A stretch of 64,000 nt of DNA from Bog-473 sp036268485 (GTDB lineage Bacteria > Actinomycetota > Acidimicrobiia > Acidimicrobiales > RAAP-2): the NCBI GenBank assembly GCA_036268485.1, contig DATAUC010000109.1:186001-250000 (forward strand), given 5' to 3'. The position numbers were made by a program, and so were the translations under genes. This document shows positions 42,179 to 50,278 of this stretch, piece by piece; the stretch's first letter is position 1, and each line of letters starts with the position of its first letter. Below the pieces are notes generated by a model. It was not told the origin of the DNA. It was given only the letters and a program-made list of their open reading frames with translations, and made no database searches.

Positions 42179-43660
42179 ATGCGACATCGAGCGAAGTACC
42201 GAGCCGCGATCCGCACGCAACCTCAAGGGGTAGGAATTGGCCGACGTTTGGTGGCGCCCCTGATGGTGGCCGCTATTTGTGCGGCGTGCCTTCCCTCGGC
42301 CAGCGCAGCAGCCGGGGCACCGCCCCTTCCTGCCCAAAGCCGTGCCGGTCAGTGGATCGTCGATGCCCAGGGTCGAGTGATCGTGATGCATGGAGTCGAC
42401 CTGGTGAAGAAGACGGCGCCGTACTACCCGAGCATGTTCGGACCACAGGATGCTGCATTCTTGGTGAGCGAAGGGTTCACGGTGGCCCGTATCGGGTTCA
42501 TGTGGTCAGCGGTAGAACCCGAGCCCGGTCACTTCGACGATGCGTATATAGAAAAGATCATCGCCCTGAACACCCTGCTGGCTCGTTACGGCATTCGAAC
42601 CTTGATCGACTTCCATCAAGATGACTGGGGTGCCAGCACCATCTACGGCGATGGAGCTCCGCTCTGGGCTTCACTGGGCCGTTCGGCCGATCAAGATTTT
42701 CAAGCTTTCTGGGATAACCGGTCCGGCCCCGAAGGGGTGGGAATTCAAGTCTCCTTCATCGCCGCTTGGCAGCACGTGGTGTCGCTCATCGATGCCAATG
42801 CATCTGCTTCAAATATTTTGGGGTTCGATCCGTTCAACGAGCCCTACCCCGGTTCGGGCTATCCGTCGTGTAGCGACTTCGCTCCCTGTGCTCCATTTGA
42901 GACGGGCTCCCTGGCCACGTTTTACCAGTTGGTGATCGATGCCATCCGGTCCACCGGGGACACACATCTCATCTTCCCTGAGGGCGTCGCTCAGAACGCA
43001 ACGCAAGTCCCCTCCCTCCCGGCGTTCAGTGATCCTCAGACCGCCTTCAACTGGCACTACTACTGTCCGGTCTCCGAGCTCGTGCCCGACGTCACTGGAT
43101 TACTCACAAATTTGCTCTGCACAAAGGGCGACGCCACTGACTTTTCCAACATCGTTACGTACACCAATCGCCTGGGTGCGCCGTGGATCGTGAGCGAGTT
43201 CGGGGCAAATGAAGCTGATCCCGAGTATGCCAAGGAGGTCGACCTTTTCGATTCCCACTTCTTGACTTGGATGTTCTGGCAATACGACGGCAACTTCGAT
43301 CCGGGCGATACACCGCTCGAGGCCATAGTGAACGGCAGTCCCGGTTCGGAGGCCAACGCAAACCAACAGAAACTGAACGCACTGGTCGTGCCCTATCCAC
43401 AAGCCATCGCCGGCACCCCCCACACCTACAGCTTCGAGCGCTCGACTCACACCATGACTTTGACCTATTCATCCGCCCCGGCTCCGGGAATACGTCTGAC
43501 GCTCGGTGCCATGACTCAGATCTTCGTCCCCCGACGTCAGTATCCCAATGGATATTCGGTGAAGGTCAGCGGAGCCACGGTGGAATCGTCAGGATCGTCG
43601 ACGGATCTACTGCTGGCGTCGACGCCAGGTTCACATGTCGTGACGGTCGTCGTCTCCTAA
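42179..43660 (+). CDS. secreted glycoside hydrolase family 5, endoglycoceramidase-like
   Basis: A 493-residue secreted hydrolase. Residues 1-46 form a signal peptide (basic region, then LVAPLMVAAICAACL and ASA). The catalytic domain has HGVDLVKKTAPYYPSMFG, RIGFMWSAVEPEPGHFD and LIDFHQDDW, which are hallmarks of endoglycoceramidases. Acid/base E221 is in FDPFNEPYPG and nucleophile E340 in WIVSEFGANE. A beta-sandwich-like C-terminal domain follows (about residues 410-493). Such enzymes cleave the sugar-ceramide bond of glycosphingolipids or related glycolipids. The start is uncertain: ATG 42146 and 42179 are both possible. Confidence 0.85.
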   Translation: MRHRAKYRAAIRTQPQGVGIGRRLVAPLMVAAICAACLPSASAAAGAPPLPAQSRAGQWIVDAQGRVIVMHGVDLVKKTAPYYPSMFGPQDAAFLVSEGFTVARIGFMWSAVEPEPGHFDDAYIEKIIALNTLLARYGIRTLIDFHQDDWGASTIYGDGAPLWASLGRSADQDFQAFWDNRSGPEGVGIQVSFIAAWQHVVSLIDANASASNILGFDPFNEPYPGSGYPSCSDFAPCAPFETGSLATFYQLVIDAIRSTGDTHLIFPEGVAQNATQVPSLPAFSDPQTAFNWHYYCPVSELVPDVTGLLTNLLCTKGDATDFSNIVTYTNRLGAPWIVSEFGANEADPEYAKEVDLFDSHFLTWMFWQYDGNFDPGDTPLEAIVNGSPGSEANANQQKLNALVVPYPQAIAGTPHTYSFERSTHTMTLTYSSAPAPGIRLTLGAMTQIFVPRRQYPNGYSVKVSGATVESSGSSTDLLLASTPGSHVVTVVVS

Positions 43661-43684
43661 TGCGCTCACGGACTTACGAGGTCG

Positions 43685-44168
43685 TCACACGTGAGATTTC
43701 CTGTCGAAGAGAACCCGCCATCGCGGCATCTCTGCATAGCTGCATTCCCTACTGACCGAGCCCAAACAGCGGCGTGACGCGGTTGCGACTGTTATGCCGA
43801 TGCCGCGAGCGCTTACCGGTAGCGCATCGGAGATGGCGATGGTTGCCGTTTGTGTGTCTGCCAAGTCGCTGAACTGGGCTGGTCCCGCCACGATGTCTTG
43901 TGAGAAGTAAACCCACGTAGACGTCGCCCGTCTGGTCCACCGCTACGCCTTCAGGAAAGCTGAACCCCGAGCCTTGAGGAAGGCCGAACCCCGAGCCAAC
44001 GGTGTGCTGGGTACTGACGACGCCAATGGGGGGGGTCGGGGCGGTACCACCGCTCGCCCCTGCCGAGTTCTGTAGGCACACCAGCGTGCGGAGAGCACCG
44101 AGGACACTGCACCCGGCCACCAAGAGCAGCGACGTCCGAATCCGCCTGTTCGCCAACTTCGCCGCCAT
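43685..44168 (-). pseudogene. decayed secreted NHL-repeat-like protein
   Basis: The frame from 44168 opens with a plausible signal sequence (RTSLLLVAGCSVLGALRTLV) and then reads SGFSFPEGVAVDQTGDVYVG, an NHL/SMP-30 style beta-propeller repeat start. Directly after this the frame becomes Arg/His-rich and stops at 43749, whereas a neighbouring frame continues with protein-like sequence (VAGPAQFSDLADTQTATIAI) to 43685. A frameshift near 43900 is the simplest reading. A short GSGFxxPxG duplication lies just before the repeat. Only one propeller blade remains, so function is lost. Confidence 0.5.
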
Positions 44169-44245
44169 GAAGCTCCTTTTGTTTCTCGCCTGGACAAAGC
44201 CGTTGCGTTAAGAGCCACTCACTGCCGTATGAAGCAGCTGAGTGA

Positions 44246-44407
44246 AATCCGAAGATGAGGAACTTTTTCTTTCCTCAATCCGCCAAGAAGTGGAGGGTAT
44301 TCGAATACCTCGAAATCTTTCACAATCGCCAGCGCCGACACTCGTCGCTTGGCATGCTTACATCCGTCGAGTTCGAAGCTCGGCAACGACCAACGACAGC
44401 GGCTTGA
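44246..44407 (+). mobile_element. IS3-family transposase (OrfB) C-terminal remnant
   Basis: The frame ending at 44405-44407 reads WRVFEYLEIFHNRQRRHSSL and then GMLTSVEFEARQ, the conserved end of the IS3-family integrase core (the family reads F-E-Y-I-E-x-F-Y-N-R-x-R-x-H-S-S-L-G-Y-x-S-P-x-E-F-E). Only about 53 codons are left after an upstream TGA; the DDE catalytic part and OrfA are gone. No terminal inverted repeat was found nearby. It marks past insertion at the junction where composition drops. Confidence 0.8.
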
Positions 44408-44455
44408 AATCAAGGGAACTGACTTCACGAAACCCAGGGCACGCCACAGCCTCCA

Positions 44456-44797
44456 TCAAACCCAGGCCGGTTCAGTAACACGATTGTGCTCCCAATGGCT
44501 TGCCTTGCGCTCTTCGTTTTCCGGTACCCACCTCATCCAGTGCAGCGATACATCCAAAGATCCATCGATTGGTACCAAGACCGCATCACAGGCAAGCGTC
44601 AGTAGATCACCGTGCACGACAAACACATGGCCAGGTTCAGTTTTAGAGGCGCTCACGGCACCCCATCGGAGCGTCTTGCCTCATTCCGTCATCTCGACGT
44701 ATCGGCACAATTCATTTGCCAATCGAAGTTGCTCCATTGGGTGGGGATCGCCACCGCCATCGCTGGACTCATATCCGATTAGGGCCTCAGCCGAGGA
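44456..44797 (-). pseudogene. broken gene fragment resembling the N-terminus of SIR2-like proteins
   Basis: From GTG 44656 the frame reads HVFVVHGDLLTLACDAVLVP followed by IDGSLDVSLHW, which resembles from memory the N-terminal strand of bacterial SIR2-like proteins; it stops at 44456 after 66 codons. The same frame is open upstream to 44797, except for one TGA at 44681-44683, and encodes protein-like sequence (MEQLRLANELCRYVEMTE). The gene is thus truncated and interrupted. The identification is tentative; the fragment nature is clearer. Confidence 0.35.
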
Positions 44798-44829
44798 TCA
44801 CAAAACGCAATCAAATGGGCGCTAAAGCC

Positions 44830-45516
44830 TCAGCGCGCCTTGGACATCCGGCTCTTGCTTTTCGATTGGCTTTGGTACCTCTCTCCAAGCCCATTGAGGA
44901 GGTGATTCTGAATGAACTGTCGGGTTTCGTCGGGGCGATCGTCGTTGAATGTGTACCCAGGAATCTCTGAAAGTGAAACAACTATGCGGATAATCCACTC
45001 CGCCGCACTGGATACATTCAGGTCGAGGCGTACCTCTCCACGCTCACAGGCTTCAACTAAGTAACGTTCCATGAGGCTCACCATTGGTCCGAGGAAACGT
45101 ACTGACTCTTGAGTCGTGAGCAATGTCGCCTCGTACGAAAGTGCAAACAATTGAGCGTCGCGCTCGGCCTTCCGCCACGACTGCACGATCAGGACAGCAG
45201 CGACAACCTGGTCATCAATCGTGCTGAATCGTATCATCGCTTGATCCATATCCTCGATCAAGCACTCCACCGCGATGCCAAGGACTGCACTCGTCAGAGA
45301 ATCTCGATCGTCGAAATATTTGTATACCGACCCTCTCGAGACACCGGCAAGATCGGCGATATCACGAACACTCATTCTCGAAGACCCATATTTGACAAAG
45401 CCCCGTCTCGCGGCGTCGAGGATCTGGGACTCAATCTCGGAACGGTTTTCGAACGTGATGGGTTCAAGATCAAAGAAACGTGGCTGTTGTCGCTCCGCTA
45501 ATTTCTTGTTACTCAT
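44830..45516 (-). CDS. TetR-family regulator
   Basis: A 228-residue regulator with SQILDAARRGFVKYGSSRMS and IADLAGVSRGSVYKYFDDRD as helix-turn-helix. ATG 45516 has GAGG seven bases upstream. The C-terminal tail is basic (SQSKSKSRMSKAR). Codon use is less GC-rich than in the left part of the window, like the genes to its right. No gene is divergent from it within 180 bases; its target may be the transporter operon that ends at 45927 or itself. Confidence 0.85.
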   Translation of the reverse strand: MSNKKLAERQQPRFFDLEPITFENRSEIESQILDAARRGFVKYGSSRMSVRDIADLAGVSRGSVYKYFDDRDSLTSAVLGIAVECLIEDMDQAMIRFSTIDDQVVAAVLIVQSWRKAERDAQLFALSYEATLLTTQESVRFLGPMVSLMERYLVEACERGEVRLDLNVSSAAEWIIRIVVSLSEIPGYTFNDDRPDETRQFIQNHLLNGLGERYQSQSKSKSRMSKAR

Positions 45517-45926
45517 ATACGCCTCTCTGTCTCCGGAATCCAAACGGTGTTGATCATGACATAAGGGGCCACCGACAAAGGGTTTTGGCCCCCCATGAAC
45601 TGGAGTCTCGAACCGGAGTCAAATCCGGTCCGCGGAGGCCCTCCGATGGGGCGCCGACACGACATCTGGGGCGCTTTGATGTAACACGGCTGCACGAATC
45701 GTGACCGAAGCAATGGAGAAGTACCCGCTGGCCGGCGCCTCCCTTAACGAAGCCAGTCATAAATACTCCAGTGCGGTAGGGCTCCTATCAAAGCATACTT
45801 TGAGGGCTACATTGCAAATCATAGTTCAGAGCCAACCACCAAGGGCTACAGCTTCGCCTACTCCAATAGCTCGTGGACTTCTAAGTTCCGCGCCTTCGGA
45901 TCTACGGTGCTGCAATAAGACCGCAC
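45517..45926. other. 410-bp intergenic region with a hairpin and a short protein-like fragment
   Basis: A GGGGCCA/TGGCCCC inverted repeat (45565-45571 and 45586-45592) lies upstream of the TetR gene; a loop of 14 bases and no T-run make a terminator unlikely. On the plus strand two adjacent frames look protein-like: 45701 onward (MEKYPLAGASLNEASHKYSS) and 45763-45918 (GYIANHSSEPTTKGYSFAYS, then a stop). One missing base near 45778 would join them. I do not recognise the product; it is probably a degraded gene. Confidence 0.35.
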
Positions 45927-47378
45927 CTACTGATTTGGTGAAAAACTAGCCGGAAGACATTGGGTCTGAAGTCCATCTGGAGCACTAAATCCTCCCGATG
46001 TGACTTCGAGAGAAAAATAGCAAGTTGGGGACGCCGTAGGTTGTCCGGCTGTGTAAGAAAGAGGAACGGTTAATCCGCCAAAATCATCATTTTTGATTGT
46101 GTCTAGACCCGCTACAACATCGGCGGCCGTCGGATTCGCCGGTAGATTCTTTGAGGCGGCTTGAAGAATCAGGCCGGCAACCCATGCGCTAGCGAGGAAT
46201 TGTGAGTTGGGGCTTCCTCCGGTGCTCTCCTGGACCGCTTGGTCGAACTGTGCTGTCGCTGGTGCCTGGACCATGAAGGGGAATACTGGAGATGTCGCCA
46301 GAATTCCCACCGTCAGCGGTGTGTTGAGAAGAGCGGGCGCGAAGACGAGACTGATGGCGATGTAATGAGGGTGGTAGTTCTGGTTGGCACAATCTTGTAC
46401 GAACCGATCGATTGACGCCGGATCGAGTCCGAGAAATAGCGTCGTCACACCGGCGCTTTGGGCGCCTAGACACTCGGATGTGTAGTCCGGCTGAGCAAGG
46501 GACACACTGGCGTTGTATACCTCTTGACCTCCTAAAGTCGGCGCGTCCTGCTCGATTAGCGTTGAGACATTCCCGCAAATCAGCGCGAATTCTACGCAAG
46601 TTATTTGGCCGATCTTGGTGTACCCCGCTTGTATATCGTCCTTGATTGCACCATCAACGGTGACGCGGATTCCGGCGCCGTGAGGATAAAAATCCGGATT
46701 AGAGTACCACTGGGTCTCAACGTCGGTTCCTCCGATGGTTGGTACCCCCTCTTGCTGCAGGTATGGAGCAATGGTTGGAGTCGACAGAACACCATCGTTT
46801 GAAATGAACGCAATGACGTGGTCTGCCTGCACCATCGTCTGTGCTTCGGATAGTGCTGTAGATGGATCGCCGCCGTCATCAGCGGTAATCAGCTTGACCT
46901 TGTGGCAGTTAAGTCCGCCATGTTGGTTGATGTAGTTGGTCCAGATCTGCGCACCCTCGCGACCCCCCCCCAATAGGGTCCCGAGCAAGCCAGTGTCAGA
47001 TCCGATCTGACCTAAATTCACCGTGCTTCCAGTCGCTGCGCCTGTGCAGTTGGCTGTTTGTGCCCCCGCCTGCTGGCTTGCAGCCTGGCGCCCAGGGATC
47101 GACGGAACGGTCGTCCCTACCACGCCACTATTTCCCCCAGTTTGCGCAGTTCCAACTCCGCCGACAGCCGTAGTTGTCGTTTCAGACGAAGCAGTGGAAC
47201 CGAGAGAACTCGATTGCCCTGTCGATCCGTTCCCCACCGGCGCGCCGATCTCGGAATTCTCCTTCAACACCTGCTGATATGGCAACCGGTTTCCACATGC
47301 CGCAAGTCCGATAACGGCTGCCACCGTCGCGAACGATGCCAATATCACCTTTCGACAGTTACGCCGCGCTCTTTTCAT
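45927..47378 (-). CDS. ABC transporter substrate-binding lipoprotein (branched-chain amino acid type)
   Basis: A 483-residue periplasmic-binding-fold protein. The lipoprotein signal is KVILASFATVAAVIGLAAC with the lipobox LAAC and C28. A low-complexity Ser/Thr/Gly linker (about residues 45-110) leads to the binding domain, which has VNLGQIGSDTGLLGTLLGGG, then IWTNYINQHGGLNCHKVKLI, the standard opening of Peripla_BP_6 proteins. Neighbouring LivFGHM-type genes confirm the type. ATG 47378 is preferred to a longer frame. The ligand may be a hydrophobic acid and not an amino acid, given the catabolic genes around it (inference). Confidence 0.9.
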   Translation of the reverse strand: MKRARRNCRKVILASFATVAAVIGLAACGNRLPYQQVLKENSEIGAPVGNGSTGQSSSLGSTASSETTTTAVGGVGTAQTGGNSGVVGTTVPSIPGRQAASQQAGAQTANCTGAATGSTVNLGQIGSDTGLLGTLLGGGREGAQIWTNYINQHGGLNCHKVKLITADDGGDPSTALSEAQTMVQADHVIAFISNDGVLSTPTIAPYLQQEGVPTIGGTDVETQWYSNPDFYPHGAGIRVTVDGAIKDDIQAGYTKIGQITCVEFALICGNVSTLIEQDAPTLGGQEVYNASVSLAQPDYTSECLGAQSAGVTTLFLGLDPASIDRFVQDCANQNYHPHYIAISLVFAPALLNTPLTVGILATSPVFPFMVQAPATAQFDQAVQESTGGSPNSQFLASAWVAGLILQAASKNLPANPTAADVVAGLDTIKNDDFGGLTVPLSYTAGQPTASPTCYFSLEVTSGGFSAPDGLQTQCLPASFSPNQ

Positions 47379-47508
47379 TCCATTATCCCCATTCGTCTTC
47401 GATCTGAAGTCCCTGTGTCGGCACAATTTCGACTCGGCTTGCCAAGACCAATTTCCACACTCGAGTACGCGGTTTGAGGTCCGTGACCAATCCACCGCTT
47501 CGGTCTCG

Positions 47509-48822
47509 TCACCGAGAGGCCACAGTCGGTTCGTGCGTTCTCCGTAGCGCCCAATGACCGGCCACCCGAGACGCAGCAATCAGTGCAAATCCAACCAACA
47601 TCAGAACCAGATAGAAGCTAAGCCCGTCAGGCCCGATATGGTCAGCAACCTCTCCATATGTCGGCGTGATCAGTTGATCGGGTGACGAACTTCGTGGAAC
47701 AGATGTCACTGGAGCCGAAGCGGAAGGAGTCGGTGGTGCTGCACTTTCGACTTCTGGACTGTTCGTCGGCAGAGGCACGACAATTGGACTGGTGGTCCCT
47801 CCTCCGTTTCCAGCATCGATACTTCCGGTCGTCCCCGCTGAGTCTTGTACGGAGCTTCCATTTGCTCCGGCGAGGCCCGGCACCGACGAGAGCTGAACAG
47901 TTGCTTGACCAAGAATGACGATAACTTCGGACGCCCCCTCAACGGGCAGGTTCTTGGTAAGGGTTATCTTCAATCCTTCCGACGTAATGCTTGTCGATGT
48001 CTTCGCACTCGGAAGGATTTGAAGCGACACCCCAGCTGAACTGAGCAAATCATTCAAGATGGCCAGGCTTGGTAGTGCAATGTTCGCGCCAATCAACTGA
48101 ATGCCATTTTGCGTGAGACCGACCTTGATGCCGGCAACAGTGACACTTCCGAGATCTAGAGACGATGCCTGTGTCTGATTCCCATTTGAATCAATACCCA
48201 TCGTCGCACTGGCTTGGACCGTGCCAACTTGCACCAAAGTGCCGAGAGAGAACGGCTGAGTTAGGGACTGCGCCGTCGCTGCAATCGCTCCACTGCTGTC
48301 CGCCGACGTTGTAGCGGTCGCCGACGAAGAAAGAACGCCTGGTTGCTCGGATGCGGCAATCCCTGCGATAGCACTTGATGACGACTCAGAGCTTGTCGCA
48401 TTGAGCGTGTACGGACCCTGAGATGCACTTGATGAGGGGTCAGACGGACTGCTCGACTGGACGTAGCCGGGAAGGTTCTGGGGAAGCGGAGGAAGCGTGC
48501 CGCTCCCGAGCCCGCTCACAAGACCTCCGACCCCTTCGATTGTTTCGCCAAGAAAGGGAGCTCCAGCAAATGCTGTCGAGTCCCCGAAGGAATCCAGCTC
48601 AGCTTGAGCTGTACTGGGCGATACAAAGAGGAGCTGAGGGGCAAGTAGGGGGACGTTGGCCGCATCGACCTCAAAACTCACGGTGTTTGCGCTAGCCGTC
48701 ATGTTGAAGCTCTCCGGAGCAGTGGCACGTGCACGCGCTGAGGCGAGGCCCAATGTCGCTGAGACCAGAAGCAAACAAACAAAGACCAGACTCGCTCCGC
48801 GAACCCACCCTGGGCAAGTCAC
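47509..48822 (-). CDS. exported Ser/Thr-rich protein with C-terminal membrane anchor, transporter-associated
   Basis: A 437-residue protein of unknown function. It has an N-terminal signal segment (SLVFVCLLLVSATLGLASA), a long Ser/Ala/Thr-rich body with beta-rich blocks, and a final membrane segment (LSFYLVLMLVGFALIAASRV) followed by a basic tail (HWALRRTHEPTVASR), so it is probably anchored at the cell surface. The GTG at 48822 overlaps the LivF stop (GTGA), and the SBP gene follows 130 bases later. Translational coupling inside the ABC operon suggests a partner of the importer. No domain recognised. Confidence 0.8.
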   Translation of the reverse strand: MTCPGWVRGASLVFVCLLLVSATLGLASARARATAPESFNMTASANTVSFEVDAANVPLLAPQLLFVSPSTAQAELDSFGDSTAFAGAPFLGETIEGVGGLVSGLGSGTLPPLPQNLPGYVQSSSPSDPSSSASQGPYTLNATSSESSSSAIAGIAASEQPGVLSSSATATTSADSSGAIAATAQSLTQPFSLGTLVQVGTVQASATMGIDSNGNQTQASSLDLGSVTVAGIKVGLTQNGIQLIGANIALPSLAILNDLLSSAGVSLQILPSAKTSTSITSEGLKITLTKNLPVEGASEVIVILGQATVQLSSVPGLAGANGSSVQDSAGTTGSIDAGNGGGTTSPIVVPLPTNSPEVESAAPPTPSASAPVTSVPRSSSPDQLITPTYGEVADHIGPDGLSFYLVLMLVGFALIAASRVAGHWALRRTHEPTVASR

Positions 48823-49511
48823 GCGCTTACCCCTAGATAGGCCGCCAACACTTCGGATTCACCCAGCTCACAGGGTTGGCCAACAAAATCGACTTCACCT
48901 TTTTTAAGTACATACACGTATTGCGCCAGATTTAGTGCACGGCTTACGTACTGTTCGACGAGAAGTAAAGCAGCGCCGCTGGCGGCGGCCTTACGCAAAT
49001 GTACGTAGAGTTCGTCCACAATCTTCGGAGCAAGACCCATCGACACCTCGTCAAGCAAGACCACTTCGGGTCTGCCCAGATACATGCTCGCCAGTGCCAG
49101 CATCTGCTGCTCACCCCCGCTCAGACTCCCTGCAAGCTGCCTTCTACGTTGGGCCAAGCGAGGAAATGCGTCAACCGCCGCATCGACACCGCCCTTTTCG
49201 TTCGGCTTGGTCTGCATCCGCAGGTTCTCGTCCACGGTCATTGCAGCGAAAATCCCGCGCCCCTCTGGCACGTGTCCGATTCCAGCCCTTGCTCTTCGAT
49301 GGGGTGGCCAACCCGTGATGTCTTGGCCATTGAGAATGACGGAACCCGACATCGGCCGCAATAGACCTGAAGCAACGCGCAACAAAGTTGTTTTGCCTGC
49401 GCCATTTGGTCCCAGGAGACTAACTACTGACTCGTCAGGAACGACCAGGCTCACGTTTCGCAACACAACGTGCGACCCGTATCCAGCTGTTACGTCTCGA
49501 AGCTCGAGCAT
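48819..49511 (-). CDS. livF: ABC transporter ATP-binding protein, LivF type
   Basis: A 230-residue ATPase with Walker A GPNGAGKTT, signature LSGGEQQML, and Walker B VVLLDEVSMGLAPKIVDELY. The SxGLAPxxV after Walker B is the LivF mark. Its ATG overlaps the LivG stop by one base (TGATG). It energises import together with LivG and the fused permease. Confidence 0.93.
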   Translation of the reverse strand: MLELRDVTAGYGSHVVLRNVSLVVPDESVVSLLGPNGAGKTTLLRVASGLLRPMSGSVILNGQDITGWPPHRRARAGIGHVPEGRGIFAAMTVDENLRMQTKPNEKGGVDAAVDAFPRLAQRRRQLAGSLSGGEQQMLALASMYLGRPEVVLLDEVSMGLAPKIVDELYVHLRKAAASGAALLLVEQYVSRALNLAQYVYVLKKGEVDFVGQPCELGESEVLAAYLGVSA

Positions 49512-50278
49512 CAGCCGACATCCTCTCCCAGGTATGACCTACGAACCGTGTCGGACGAGAGAACGTCAGCTGACTCGCCTTCGTAGATCAGTTTCCCGAA
49601 GTCAAGTACATAGATGTAGTTGCAGATTTGACGAATCAACGCCATGTCATGTTCGACCAGGAGTATCCCAAGGTGTCGCTCAGCTGCCACTTCAGCGACA
49701 ACCTGCCCAAAATGTTCGGTTTCAGCTTTGTCAAGACCTGATGACGGCTCATCGAGCAAGAGGAACGTAAAGTCGGCGGCGAGAACTCGAGCTAGTTCGA
49801 CCAATCGACCCTGACCTGTGCTCAGCTCACTAGTAGGCGTTCTTGCGAAGTGCGATAAACCACATCTTTCGATTTCTCTATCCGCAGCACGAAGGATTTC
49901 TGATCGCACTCTGTGCGAACCAAAGAGCTGAGCCCATAGGTGTCGACCAGCGACCAACGCTTCAGCGCCCAGGGCGACGTTGTCTCGGACGGTGGCTGTC
50001 TTCACGAGCTCCACACGCTGGAATGTTCGGCCAAGACCGATCTGGGCGCGCCGGGACGTGGTCATACCGTCAAGACCAATTTCACCCAAGCGGATTGAAC
50101 CGGTCGTCATCTCTACCACGCCCGTACATGCATTGAAGGTTGTGGTCTTTCCGGCACCATTTGGTCCGATAAGTCCGGTGATCTGATTTGACCTTGCAAT
50201 CAAGGAGAGCTGATCGACCGCCTTCACACCTCCGAATTGCACAGACACGTCAGAGAGTTCGAGGTCGCATACAATCAC
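49511..50278 (-). CDS. livG: ABC transporter ATP-binding protein, LivG type
   Basis: A 255-residue ATPase: Walker A GPNGAGKTT, signature LSTGQGRLVELARVLA (Thr in place of the first Gly of LSGGQ), Walker B FLLLDEPSSGLD, and the Q-loop in ARIxFQ-like GRTFQRVEL. GTG 50278 overlaps the permease stop (GTGA); a TTG at 50308 also opens the frame. The C-terminal extension (GKLIYEGESADVLSSDTVRR) is LivG-like. Confidence 0.92.
   Translation of the reverse strand: MIVCDLELSDVSVQFGGVKAVDQLSLIARSNQITGLIGPNGAGKTTTFNACTGVVEMTTGSIRLGEIGLDGMTTSRRAQIGLGRTFQRVELVKTATVRDNVALGAEALVAGRHLWAQLFGSHRVRSEILRAADREIERCGLSHFARTPTSELSTGQGRLVELARVLAADFTFLLLDEPSSGLDKAETEHFGQVVAEVAAERHLGILLVEHDMALIRQICNYIYVLDFGKLIYEGESADVLSSDTVRRSYLGEDVG

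Noticed and set aside
45565..45592. Inverted repeat GGGGCCA/TGGCCCC considered as a rho-independent terminator
   Set aside because: The loop is 14 bases and no T-run follows on either strand; kept only as a note in the intergenic entry.
45590..45660. Possible tRNA-like segment (TCGAACC followed by AAATCCGGT)
   Set aside because: No T-loop consensus, anticodon arm or matching acceptor stem could be formed.
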